This document shows positions 1-7,390 of a DNA stretch of 64,000 nucleotides, piece after piece (the first letter of the stretch is position 1; each line of letters opens with the position of its first letter). This DNA is from Caulobacter sp. (lineage in GTDB: Bacteria; Pseudomonadota; Alphaproteobacteria; Caulobacterales; Caulobacteraceae). The DNA is taken from positions 124,001-188,000 of the forward strand of contig JAUXTQ010000038.1 in NCBI GenBank assembly GCA_030678995.1, read 5' to 3'. Made by a program: the position numbers and the translations under genes. The notes under the pieces are model-generated. The model did not search any database and was not told where the DNA came from. It saw only the letters and a program-made list of their open reading frames with translations.

Positions 1-99
1 TCACGAGGAACCGGGCGCGTAGGCCGAGATCGCCCTGGATGCGGCCCGGGCGCTTCGGCCAGTCCGGCGACGGCGGGAAGGCGAGACCGGGCTGGGCGC
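1..99. other. window-edge sequence, no gene assigned
   Basis: This stretch lies downstream of the mlaF stop. One minus-strand frame stays open to the window edge and has coding-like composition (P, W, K and R rich), but I see no convincing start codon in it. It could be the beginning of the next operon gene or simple 3' sequence. Confidence 0.2.
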
Positions 100-858
100 T
101 CAGGTGGCGTCGCGGGCTCCGCTGCGAACGAAACGGCGCACCGCGGGATCGCGGGACTGGTCCAGATCAGCGACCGACCCGCGCCAGACGACCTTGCCTT
201 GATCCAGCATGGCAATCTCGTCGGCGATTGTGCGCGCCGAGCCGACGTCATGGGTGATCGACACCGCGGTGCAGCCCAGTCGCTTGACCAGATCGACGAT
301 CAACAGGTTGATCGCGTCGGCCGTTACCGGATCCAGGCCGGTGGTGGGTTCGTCAAAGAACAGGATCTTGGGCCGGGCGACAATGGCGCGAGCCAGGCCA
401 ACCCGCTTCTGCATCCCGCCTGAAAGTTCGGAGGGATAGAGGTCCGCCACCGCCGGCTCGAGCCGGACCTGTTCAAGGGCCTCCAGGGCCGCAGCCTTCG
501 CCACCTTGCGGCCGAGTCCGTCTGCGTTGATCAGCCGGAAGGCCACATTTTCCCAGACCGTCAGGCTGTCGAACAGCGCCGCCCCCTGGAACAGCACCCC
601 CGCCACCCGGTAGAGGCGCTGCTGAGCGCCGCGCAGCCCCCCCGGAAGCCGTCGACCCTCGAAGCGTATCTTACCGGCGTCGGGGCGCAGGAGGCCCAGC
701 GCCAGCTTCAAGGTCACGGACTTTCCCTGGCCCGACCCGCCCATGATGACCAGCGAACGGCCGGCGGCGACGGTCAGGTCAAGCCTGTCCAGCACCAGCT
801 TGCCGCCGAACCGCTTGGTCACGCCTCGCCACTCGAGGATCGGGGCGCGCGCTTTCAT
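100..858 (-). CDS. mlaF: MlaF-type ABC transporter ATPase
   Basis: This is the cytoplasmic ATPase (252 aa) of the Mla ABC transporter, which moves phospholipid between outer and inner membranes. Visible motifs are the Walker A loop GGSGQGKS near residues 40-47, the ABC signature LSGGMQKR near residue 150, the Walker B run ILFFDEPTTGLD and a switch histidine in SITHD. Length and order match MlaF. The chosen ATG overlaps the TGA of mlaE by one base, which implies translational coupling. It is the last gene of the minus-strand run mlaA-C-D-E-F. A longer open frame exists upstream, but it only shadows mlaE. Confidence 0.93.
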   Translation of the reverse strand: MKARAPILEWRGVTKRFGGKLVLDRLDLTVAAGRSLVIMGGSGQGKSVTLKLALGLLRPDAGKIRFEGRRLPGGLRGAQQRLYRVAGVLFQGAALFDSLTVWENVAFRLINADGLGRKVAKAAALEALEQVRLEPAVADLYPSELSGGMQKRVGLARAIVARPKILFFDEPTTGLDPVTADAINLLIVDLVKRLGCTAVSITHDVGSARTIADEIAMLDQGKVVWRGSVADLDQSRDPAVRRFVRSGARDAT

Positions 859-1655
859 CAGTGGGTGAACAGGCTGGTCAGGACATAGTCGGTGGCGAAG
901 ATCAACACGCCGGACCAGACCATGGCCCGGGTGGCGGCGCGGCCCACGCCCCGGGCGCCGCCGACCGCGCGATAGCCGTGGTAGCAGCCCATGAGGGTAA
1001 CGATAAAGCCGAACACCGCCGCCTTGATCAGGCCGGAGGTCACGTCCCACGGCTCGATGAACTCGATCGTCGCGCGAGCATAGAGCGTCGGGTTGAAACC
1101 CAGCGACAGGGTGGACACAAGCCAACCACCGGCGATGCCGATAATGTCGGCCACGGCGGTCAGCAACGGCAGGGTCGCGATTCCGGCCAGAATGCGCGGC
1201 GCCACCAGATAGCGGAACGGGTCGGTCGATAGGGTCCGCATGGCGTCGATCTGCTCGGTCGCCCGCATGGCGCCGATCTCGGCGGCGATGGTCGCGGCCA
1301 CCCGGCCGGCCAGCATCAGGGCGGCCAGGACCGGCGCCAGTTCGCGGGTGATGCCCAGGGCGACGATCTGCGGCACGATCTGCTCGGCGTTGAACCGTCC
1401 ACCGCCGGTGTAGATGTTGAGCGCCAGGGCCGCGCCGGTGAAGACCGCCGTCAGCCCGACCACGGGCAGCGACATGAAGCCGACGGCCACGCACTGGCGC
1501 AGGACCTGACCGCCGTACCAGGGCAGGGACAGGCTGGCAACAAGGCCCCTGAAGGCGAAGAGGGCCAGGGACCCGACGAGAGCCATCAGCCCCAGGGTCA
1601 GCCGACCGACGGCGTTGACCGGCGACAGGAGGGTCAAGGGAACGGCCGTCGCCAT
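858..1655 (-). CDS. mlaE: MlaE-type ABC transporter permease
   Basis: This is the inner-membrane permease (265 aa) of the Mla lipid transporter, with several hydrophobic segments (around residues 15-35, 60-80, 150-175 and 195-260). It has the typical MlaE core: a glycine- and alanine-rich stretch near residue 75 (TGAALALNIYTGGGRF), then LMLAGRVAATIAAEIGAMRATEQIDAM. It overlaps mlaF by one base and starts 1 bp after mlaD ends, so it is tightly coupled in the operon. Partners are MlaF (ATPase) and MlaD (substrate-binding ring). Length is normal for the family. Confidence 0.93.
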   Translation of the reverse strand: MATAVPLTLLSPVNAVGRLTLGLMALVGSLALFAFRGLVASLSLPWYGGQVLRQCVAVGFMSLPVVGLTAVFTGAALALNIYTGGGRFNAEQIVPQIVALGITRELAPVLAALMLAGRVAATIAAEIGAMRATEQIDAMRTLSTDPFRYLVAPRILAGIATLPLLTAVADIIGIAGGWLVSTLSLGFNPTLYARATIEFIEPWDVTSGLIKAAVFGFIVTLMGCYHGYRAVGGARGVGRAATRAMVWSGVLIFATDYVLTSLFTH

Positions 1656-1656
1656 C

Positions 1657-2130
1657 TTACTGCGGCTCGGCAGGCTGGGTCGGAGCGGGCTGGGGTTTGA
1701 TCACCTGGCCGATCAGACCGAACAGGTCGACGGCGCCCTGGGTGTTCTGGATCTCGCCGCCCGGCGCCAGCATGTCCTCGGCGCCGCCTGGCTCGACCGA
1801 GACATACGCGCCGCCGAGCAAGCCGTCGCTGGTGATCTTGGCGGTGGAATCCGACGGCAGGTTGACGCCTCTGTCGATGGTCAGCTCCGTGGCCGCGAAG
1901 TAGGTCTTCGGGTCCAGAGCGACTCTCGTCACCTGACCGACCCGAACCCCGGCCACACGAACATCGTCGCCTTCCTTCAGCGCGCCAACCTGGCCGAACC
2001 GGGCCTTGACCGGATAGCCCCCGGTTTGCGGACCCACACCGCCGACCGTCATCAGATAGCCAAGGAACACCGCCGCGCCGATCAGGACCAGCGCGCCCAC
2101 CACGGTTTCAGCCCAGTTCTCGCGCATCAC
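1657..2130 (-). CDS. mlaD: MlaD-type MCE-domain lipid-binding protein
   Basis: This is a 157-aa membrane-anchored MCE protein. An N-terminal transmembrane helix (about residues 8-28, ETVVGALVLIGAAVFLGYLM) is followed by one MCE domain with the family pattern KARFGQVGALKEGDDVRVAGVRVG and the late segment LLGGAYVSVEPGG. In the family, six copies form a periplasmic ring on MlaE that shuttles phospholipid. It lies between mlaC and mlaE, with 22 bp to mlaC and 1 bp to mlaE. The C-terminal tail (about residues 115-157) is rich in Q, P and A and probably flexible. Confidence 0.92.
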   Translation of the reverse strand: MMRENWAETVVGALVLIGAAVFLGYLMTVGGVGPQTGGYPVKARFGQVGALKEGDDVRVAGVRVGQVTRVALDPKTYFAATELTIDRGVNLPSDSTAKITSDGLLGGAYVSVEPGGAEDMLAPGGEIQNTQGAVDLFGLIGQVIKPQPAPTQPAEPQ

Positions 2131-2152
2131 TCAGGGTCTCCGGCGCGAGGGG

Positions 2153-2788
2153 TCATGGCCTGCGTCCAGGCGCGGCGTCGGCCTCGAGCCGGGCGATCAA
2201 CAACTCGATGTCGCCGCCGGCGTTGTCGATGGTCGACACGAAATCCTGCTGCAGGGTGATAGCCAGCCAGACCCCGCGAGCCTGGACGTCCACCGCCTTG
2301 AAGGTTCCCGGCGCGCCAAGAACACGCCAGGCCACGGACAGGGGGCCGCTTCTGGGATCGCCGCTGACCACCGCGTTGACCACCGTATCGCCGGGGCCGC
2401 GAATGACCGAGCCGGTGACCTGAAGCCGGTTGCCCTTGAAGCCCGCCAGACTGGTCTGGAACAGACGCTGGGCATAACCCTTGAACACGGCGTTGAACCG
2501 TTGCCGCTGGGCTGGCGTGATGACCCGGCCGTACTTGCCCAGAACGAAGCCGGAAATGCGCTGAAAGTCGGCCAGCCGATCGATCATCTGGCGGAACGCC
2601 GCCTCCCGGGCCGCTGCACTCAGGCTACGGTCAGTGACAATGGACAGGGCCTTCTGACCTTCGGTCTGAACGAACAGTTCGGCTTCGGCGTTGCGGGCCC
2701 CGCCCGCACGGGCTGCGACTGGCGCGAACAGGCTGGAGGCAGCAACAGCGATGATCACGCCACGCCGATCGAGGGGCGAACGGTTCAT
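2153..2788 (-). CDS. mlaC: MlaC-type periplasmic phospholipid carrier
   Basis: This is a 211-aa exported protein of the MlaC/Ttg2D family, the soluble periplasmic shuttle between MlaA at the outer membrane and MlaDEF at the inner membrane. The N-terminus has an Arg-Arg pair and a hydrophobic stretch (RRGVIIAVAASSLFAPVAARA), a likely signal peptide, possibly Tat-type. The body has family features: a helix-rich first half (FQRISGFVLGKYGRVITPAQ, then RFNAVFKGYAQRLF) and a beta-rich second half ending in a conserved W-x-x-x-D-V-x-x-x-G-V-W-L pattern. It overlaps the end of mlaA by 4 bp. Confidence 0.88.
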   Translation of the reverse strand: MNRSPLDRRGVIIAVAASSLFAPVAARAGGARNAEAELFVQTEGQKALSIVTDRSLSAAAREAAFRQMIDRLADFQRISGFVLGKYGRVITPAQRQRFNAVFKGYAQRLFQTSLAGFKGNRLQVTGSVIRGPGDTVVNAVVSGDPRSGPLSVAWRVLGAPGTFKAVDVQARGVWLAITLQQDFVSTIDNAGGDIELLIARLEADAAPGRRP

Positions 2789-3726
2789 GGCTGGGCGGCG
2801 GGCAGAGCAGTAGGGGCGGGTTGGAGTTCGCCTGAAGGTTCGACGGTTTGGATTGGTTCGGCCGTCGCCTCAACGGTCGGGATCGGTTCGGCGGTCAGCT
2901 CGACGGGGTCGAAGTCAGGCAAGATATCTTCGGCGCCGGTTGCGGCACGGACGAAGGCGGCCCGGTTCTGCAGGTAACCGGACTGGATGGTGGCGTAAGG
3001 GTCGGTCGACTGGGTCATGATCGTCTGCAGGGTTTCATCGCCCTCGGCGCGGGCGTCGAGACCGCGCATAATGCTGCGACTCAGGGCGAAGTCGGTGGAG
3101 AGTCCGCCGGTCGCCTGGCTGACCGGATCGCCCAGCAGATTGACCACCGCGCCCAGGCCGTCGCGAAGGGTGGTGGGGCCGACCACCGGCAAGTACAAAT
3201 AGGGTCCCTGGCCAATGCCGTAGCGGCCCAGGGTCTGGCCGAAATCGGCCGGTTCGCGATCGAGCCCGGCCCGGCCGGCGACATCGAACAGGCCTAGCAC
3301 CCCGATCGTGGAATTGGTTACGAAACGGGCGGCGGCCCTGGCGCTGACAGCCGGACGGCCCTGCAGCACACCGTTCACCGCCGTCGAGGGTTCGCGCAGG
3401 TTGGCCAGGGCGTTTCCCAGGCCGCGACGGAGCGGCGCTGGCGTGACGCGCCTGTAGACCCGCGCCACCGGGCCGATGATGACCCGGTCGAGAACGCCGC
3501 TAAAGGCGAAGCTGCGCCGGTTGAACCGGCGCCAGGGGTCACGCGCCGCCGGGCGCGCGGTCGGCCCGCCGGCGAGCTGAAGGGTCGGGTCGGGGTCTGT
3601 CGATCGGGTATGGCCAAGCGTCGGGACGCTGACCGCGGCCGCACCGGCCAGAACGACCAACAGAGCGCAAGCCACTGCAACCGACCGCACACACGGTCTC
3701 GTTTCTGATCGCGGCGTTGCCACCAC
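2785..3726 (-). CDS. mlaA: MlaA (VacJ) family outer-membrane lipid transport protein
   Basis: This 313-aa protein has the VacJ/MlaA core: DPWRRFNRRSFAFSGVLD near residue 63, then LREPSTAVNGVLQG, FVTNSTIGVLGLFD, GQTLGRYGIGQGPYLYLP and a G-P-T-T-L-R-D-G motif. In the family it sits in the outer membrane with a porin and removes misplaced phospholipid. It starts at a GTG preceded by a GGGGG ribosome-binding site. The N-terminus is hydrophobic (about residues 15-40) but I see no clear lipobox cysteine, unlike enterobacterial VacJ. The C-terminal 40 residues repeat a P-x-x-T-V-E-A/P-x-x-E motif and look disordered. It is the first gene of the mla operon. Confidence 0.9.
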   Translation of the reverse strand: MVATPRSETRPCVRSVAVACALLVVLAGAAAVSVPTLGHTRSTDPDPTLQLAGGPTARPAARDPWRRFNRRSFAFSGVLDRVIIGPVARVYRRVTPAPLRRGLGNALANLREPSTAVNGVLQGRPAVSARAAARFVTNSTIGVLGLFDVAGRAGLDREPADFGQTLGRYGIGQGPYLYLPVVGPTTLRDGLGAVVNLLGDPVSQATGGLSTDFALSRSIMRGLDARAEGDETLQTIMTQSTDPYATIQSGYLQNRAAFVRAATGAEDILPDFDPVELTAEPIPTVEATAEPIQTVEPSGELQPAPTALPAAQP

Positions 3727-4121
3727 TATGGTCCCCCGACCTGATACCAGTCATCGACGTTCCGATGCCGGCGTCCGACGAAAGGCCTAGCATTGTTCGA
3801 GACGATGAAAACGCAATTCAACCGCTGGAAACGCCATACTCGTCTCGCGGGATGACTCAAACTGGTTAACGATATCAAATGCCTGCAAACGGCGTCGGTT
3901 GACTCCGACATTCGAGGGTTGGTGGCGGCAGGGCCATTCCGGCCGGGCCGACTGACCGTGTCGGCGCCGCGGGCATGGTCCAGGCCAGGCCTGCCGTTCC
4001 GGGGTGATCCAGACCCTGTCCGCCAGCGCCGACGGCAGCGCGACCCGGTCCTTGAGGAAGTTGCACAGCGAGTAGCCGCGGCCATCGAGCCGGCGGATCT
4101 CATTCAAAAAGCACCGGCTCC
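3727..4121. repeat. gene-free stretch with an IS6-type right-end remnant
   Basis: I see no intact gene here. Positions about 3917-3960 resemble 17163-17206: both carry GGCCATTCCGGCC, then a GGCCGACT-like run and a CGTGTC end. At 17.2 kb this follows an IS6 transposase C-terminus, so here it is probably the outer edge of a lost IS. On the minus strand, about 3960-4110 keeps a short coding-like piece (including DGRGYSLCNFLKDRVALPSA) with no start or stop that makes sense. I read that piece as gene debris. Confidence 0.45.
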
Positions 4122-4245
4122 GGTGGGGGCAGTCTAACGCCAACCCTTCTCCGCTCCCGGCCCCCCAAGCAAACCGCACCGGCGGTTCGTACTGACTGAT
4201 GGCGGTGGGGGCAGGCTAGCGCTAACTGGTCTCCGGTTTCGGACC
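4122..4245 (+). repeat. tandem IS6 left-end remnants
   Basis: Two copies of the IS6 left terminal pattern (consensus GGTGCTGTCAGTCTAACG) lie in direct orientation at 4122 and 4204, both slightly diverged. Between them lies a sequence (4138-4207) that recurs at 10137-10206 with one mismatch over 70 bp. No transposase follows either end. This looks like a scar of nested IS6 insertions. Confidence 0.6.
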
Positions 4246-4370
4246 GTGGGATGCGGTTGACCGGGGAGGGACCATGCGGCTGAGCCGACCCGGAGCCAAT
4301 CGCCTCACACGTTGATGTGGTTTCAGCCCGGGCTTCCAGGCCCAGAAGGGCGGCCTCCCGGGAGGATGCC

Positions 4371-4958
4371 ATGAAACACTCGATCCTGGCTGCAGGCCTT
4401 GCAGCCATTATGCTCGCGATCGGACCTGCCGGTTCGCCGACACCGGCTTTCGCGGCCACGGAAGCGCTGGCCGCTGACCGGACCGTCGTGGTGGAAGGCT
4501 TCGACGGCGCGGAACTGACCGGCGGCGCGGTCACCGATGACGGACTTTCGGCCATGCTGGTCGACATGCTGCTCGCCACGGGCGGCTACACGGTGCTGGA
4601 GGCCGGAGTCGGGGGCGCCAAGCCGCGGTTCATGATCAAGGGTTCGATCGTTCGCTTCGACGCCGACGCCGGAGGCGCGGCGGTCCGAATGGGCGGCGTC
4701 CCGAGGGTCGCAAGGGCCCTCGGCGGCGGCGCCAGGCGCCGCGTGTCGCGGGTGGCGGTATCGCTTCGACTGATCGACGCGACCTCGGGTCGGGTCCTGG
4801 CCGTGGTCCGGGCCGAGGGTGAGGCTGCCGCCCAGGAGGCGGACGCGGGGCTAGCCGGTACAGGCGTGAGCGCTTCGGCGTTTCGGGCGACGTCCATCGG
4901 CCAGGCGCTGGAAATCGCCCTGGCGAAGGCCGCCCGGGACCTCGCCGGCAAGTTCTGA
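4371..4958 (+). CDS. exported CsgG/HfaB-like protein
   Basis: This 195-aa protein has a signal peptide (about residues 1-27, ending in AFA-A) and a domain resembling the CsgG/LpoB fold. It begins with TVVVEGFDGAEL and continues with a helix LSAMLVDMLLATGGYTVLEA, a strand MIKGSIVRFD and a second strand pair with LRLIDATSGRVLAVVRAEGE. Such domains occur in periplasmic or outer-membrane accessory factors such as curli or holdfast assembly proteins. There is no lipobox cysteine. The ATG follows GGAGG with a 5-base spacer. It stands alone between an IS scar and a small exported protein. The family assignment rests on pattern only; the role is unknown. Confidence 0.6.
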   Translation: MKHSILAAGLAAIMLAIGPAGSPTPAFAATEALAADRTVVVEGFDGAELTGGAVTDDGLSAMLVDMLLATGGYTVLEAGVGGAKPRFMIKGSIVRFDADAGGAAVRMGGVPRVARALGGGARRRVSRVAVSLRLIDATSGRVLAVVRAEGEAAAQEADAGLAGTGVSASAFRATSIGQALEIALAKAARDLAGKF

Positions 4959-5050
4959 CCGCGGGCCACATGGCCATGTGGTTACCGTCGGTCGGGCGTC
5001 GCCGATGGTAGCGCTGCCCGGGCCCAATGCCCGTATCCAGGAGCAGTCAA

Positions 5051-5395
5051 ATGAAAAGCCTTCCCACCCTGACCGGCGCTGCGGCCCTCGCCGCTGGCGC
5101 GCTGATCCTCTCCGGCGCCCTCGCGGTCGCGCCTGCCCAGGCCGCGGTGACCGCCGACCAATGCAAGCAGGCCGACGTCATGGCCGACGGGGTCTACGAA
5201 ATGGCGCTCAAGAACACGCGCCTCTACCCCACACCCAAGGACGCCGCCGCCGCCGCCATGGCCGCCTACACCCGGCGCATCCTGGCCGAGCACCGCGGCT
5301 ACGGCGGGGACGGCAAGGGAGCGACAGAGCAGCACGAAGCAAAGTCGCTCTGCAACCGCAAGGGCGGCTTCCCTCCGACCGGCCCCTGGGTCTAG
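5051..5395 (+). CDS. small exported protein with two cysteines
   Basis: This is a 114-aa protein with a classic signal peptide (hydrophobic about residues 9-33, cleavage after AQA). The mature part has two cysteines (DQCKQADVM and KSLCNRKGG) that could form one disulfide, and a helical middle with NTRLYPTPKDAAAAAMAAY. The ATG is chosen because AGGAG lies upstream and because the signal peptide begins directly after it (MKSLP). I do not recognise the family. It is followed 67 bp later by another uncharacterised gene in the same direction. Confidence 0.6.
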   Translation: MKSLPTLTGAAALAAGALILSGALAVAPAQAAVTADQCKQADVMADGVYEMALKNTRLYPTPKDAAAAAMAAYTRRILAEHRGYGGDGKGATEQHEAKSLCNRKGGFPPTGPWV

Positions 5396-5462
5396 GCCGA
5401 CAAAGGTCGCAGGAGGGCGAACAAGCGTAGCGTCGCGCGCCCTCGCTCCAAGGAGAACTCCG

Positions 5463-5918
5463 GTGGCCGGAGAAACAGCCAACAAGCCATCGATCCGCGC
5501 GATGCCCAGGACAGCGCGGGCTGTCCTGGGCATCGCCGCCCTCTCGCTCATCGCGGCGGGGGGGCGGCCGGAGGTCTTCGTGCGCCCCCGCGACGTGACC
5601 TCTGACCAGCTCACGGCCGTGCTTGGCGATGCGCGGATCGACGCCGCCGAGAGCCGCGGCCCCGTGGCCGCCGCCATATTCGCGGTCCTCGCCTGGGCCG
5701 CGAACGAGCCGATGCTGTGCGGCGCCGCGGCGAACGCGGGCGGGCGGGGGTTTGTGCTGCGGGTCACCGTCCTGCCGCCTTCAGGCGCCGGGGCCGCGCC
5801 CCTCTCCTACGACCATCCGGTCGAGGTGTCGGGCGTGGGGAGCGACGGCTGGCGCCGTGTCAGCCTCGCCCACCCGGGATCCGCCGCCCCCATTGTCACT
5901 TACCGCTGCCGGAGCTGA
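5463..5918 (+). CDS. hypothetical protein, possibly exported
   Basis: This is a 151-aa protein with a GTG start preceded by AAGGAG. A hydrophobic segment at about residues 19-33 (AVLGIAALSLIAAGG) could be a signal peptide or anchor. The rest is beta-rich with two cysteines (MLCGAAANAGG and TYRCRS at the very C-terminus). It has no domain I recognise. It lies between a small exported protein and a response regulator, and could belong to the regulon of that regulator, but nothing in the sequence proves this. Confidence 0.5.
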   Translation: MAGETANKPSIRAMPRTARAVLGIAALSLIAAGGRPEVFVRPRDVTSDQLTAVLGDARIDAAESRGPVAAAIFAVLAWAANEPMLCGAAANAGGRGFVLRVTVLPPSGAGAAPLSYDHPVEVSGVGSDGWRRVSLAHPGSAAPIVTYRCRS

Positions 5919-5988
5919 CGGTCGGGATTGCGCGCGCCAAACGCGATCCAAGGGCCTAGACTACCGACGCAGCCCCCGGGAAGCCGCC

Positions 5989-6639
5989 ATGCCCAGTGTC
6001 TTTCTCGTCGAGGACGATCCCGAGACCAGGGCGCGCCTGGTCAAGGCGATCGAGGCCAACCCCGGCTTCGAGGTGGTCGGTTCGGCCGGCACGGTCGCCG
6101 AGGGCAAGACCTGGCTTGGCCGCCACTTTGCCGATGTGCTGCTGTTCGACCTGGGCCTTCCCGACGGGAGCGGCCTGGACCTGATCCGCCTGGCCGCGAG
6201 AGCCGGACGCGGCGGGATCCTGGTGATCAGCGTCTTCGGCGATGAGCGCAACGTGGTCTCGGCCATCGAGGCCGGCGCCAGCGGCTACCTGCTCAAGGAC
6301 GCCAGCGTCGACTCGATCGGAGAGTCCATCAGTCAGTTGCTCGATGGCGGGGCGCCGATCTCGCCGGGCGTCGCCAAGCACCTGCTGAAGCGTTTCCAGG
6401 GCCGACCCGCGCGGCGCGAGGCCGCCGACACCGAGAGCCTGACCGCCCGGGAACATGAGGTCCTGTTCCATCTGGCCAAGGGGTTCAGCTATGCGGAGGC
6501 GGGCGCGATGCTGAAGGTGTCGATCAACACCATCCGCTCCCATGTGAAGAGCATCTACGGCAAGCTGGCGGTAAATTCCCTGCCCGAGGCGATCTATGAG
6601 GCCGATCCCCTGCGGGGAGAAAGCCGCGATCCGCGATAG
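5989..6639 (+). CDS. NarL/FixJ-type two-component response regulator
   Basis: This 216-aa protein has a receiver domain at about residues 1-120: acidic pocket VEDD near residue 7, phospho-acceptor Asp in LLFDLGLPDGSG near residue 50, switch Ser in LVISVF, and Lys in GYLLKDA. A C-terminal LuxR-type helix-turn-helix (about residues 148-205) follows, with LTAREHEVLFHLAKG and INTIRSHVKSIYGKL. It would be activated by phosphorylation and bind DNA. The best partner is the HisKA_3-type kinase at 7391-9331, encoded on the other strand one gene away. Confidence 0.9.
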   Translation: MPSVFLVEDDPETRARLVKAIEANPGFEVVGSAGTVAEGKTWLGRHFADVLLFDLGLPDGSGLDLIRLAARAGRGGILVISVFGDERNVVSAIEAGASGYLLKDASVDSIGESISQLLDGGAPISPGVAKHLLKRFQGRPARREAADTESLTAREHEVLFHLAKGFSYAEAGAMLKVSINTIRSHVKSIYGKLAVNSLPEAIYEADPLRGESRDPR

Positions 6640-6653
6640 GCGGCGTACCGCCC

Positions 6654-7313
6654 CTACTGCCCCTTGCGCAACGCGCGCAGGCGCGCCGTGATGTCGCCGA
6701 CATCGGTGACGGGGTAGCGCGCATCGGGCTGGTAGACCGAGGCGGGCCCGGGGTCGCCCCGGCGCACCTGGACGGCGGTCCGGGTGATGCTCATCCCGGC
6801 CAGGGTCGTTTTCACCTCGAGGCTCAGGGCGTCGCTGGTGAAGCAGGTTTCGCCAGTGGGGCCTTTCCAGACCGCGCAGGTCTCGCCGGCGATGGTCTTG
6901 CGCGCACCGGTCGGCCGGTAGCCCATGGCGCGGATCATGCGGAGGCCGAAGTCCTCGGCCTTCTCGGTAGCCATCCGCGCGGCGATCCTGTCATAGAGCG
7001 GATTGCGGATGCGGCTGGCGGTCCCGGCGGCGAAGTCGATGGTCACCGTGGTGTCGCCGATGGTGTAGCTGCGGGTATTGGCCGTCACCACCCTGCCTGC
7101 GGCGCGCAACTCGGTGCGGCTCAGGACAGCGCGGCGATAGCCATAGGCGTCGCTGTGTTCTGTCTCGGTCCCGGTCATCCGGCCTTCCAGCCGGTAGATG
7201 ATGGTGTAGGCCTTGACCGGATGCAGCCGCGGCGTCGGCGCCGAGGCGGCCATCGCCCCGCCGGCGAACAGCGTCGCGAGCGCGGCCCCCTTCAAGATCC
7301 TGCCCATCGCCAT
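6654..7313 (-). CDS. exported protein of unknown function
   Basis: This 219-aa protein starts with a signal peptide (MAMGRILKGAALATLFAGG, cleavage near AMAAS). The mature part is beta-rich, with features of a DUF4412-like or outer-membrane carrier-like fold, such as YTIIYRLEGRMTGTETEHSD and the cysteine pair GETCAVWKGPTGETCF. I chose the ATG at 7313 because GGGGAGAGG precedes it; a further ATG lies two codons later. It sits between the response regulator (convergent) and the histidine kinase upstream on the same strand, so it may be cotranscribed with the kinase. Confidence 0.6.
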   Translation of the reverse strand: MAMGRILKGAALATLFAGGAMAASAPTPRLHPVKAYTIIYRLEGRMTGTETEHSDAYGYRRAVLSRTELRAAGRVVTANTRSYTIGDTTVTIDFAAGTASRIRNPLYDRIAARMATEKAEDFGLRMIRAMGYRPTGARKTIAGETCAVWKGPTGETCFTSDALSLEVKTTLAGMSITRTAVQVRRGDPGPASVYQPDARYPVTDVGDITARLRALRKGQ

Positions 7314-7390
7314 GACGACCTCTCCCCTTCGCCTCGAGCCATCCTCGAGGGCGATCATCCTTGGGCGGCGCCGGCGGCGCCGTCGCCACA

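Noticed and set aside
100..1494. a 464-codon minus frame that includes mlaF plus an upstream extension
   Set aside because: The extension lies antiphase inside mlaE; the ATG at 858 matches MlaF and overlaps the mlaE stop.
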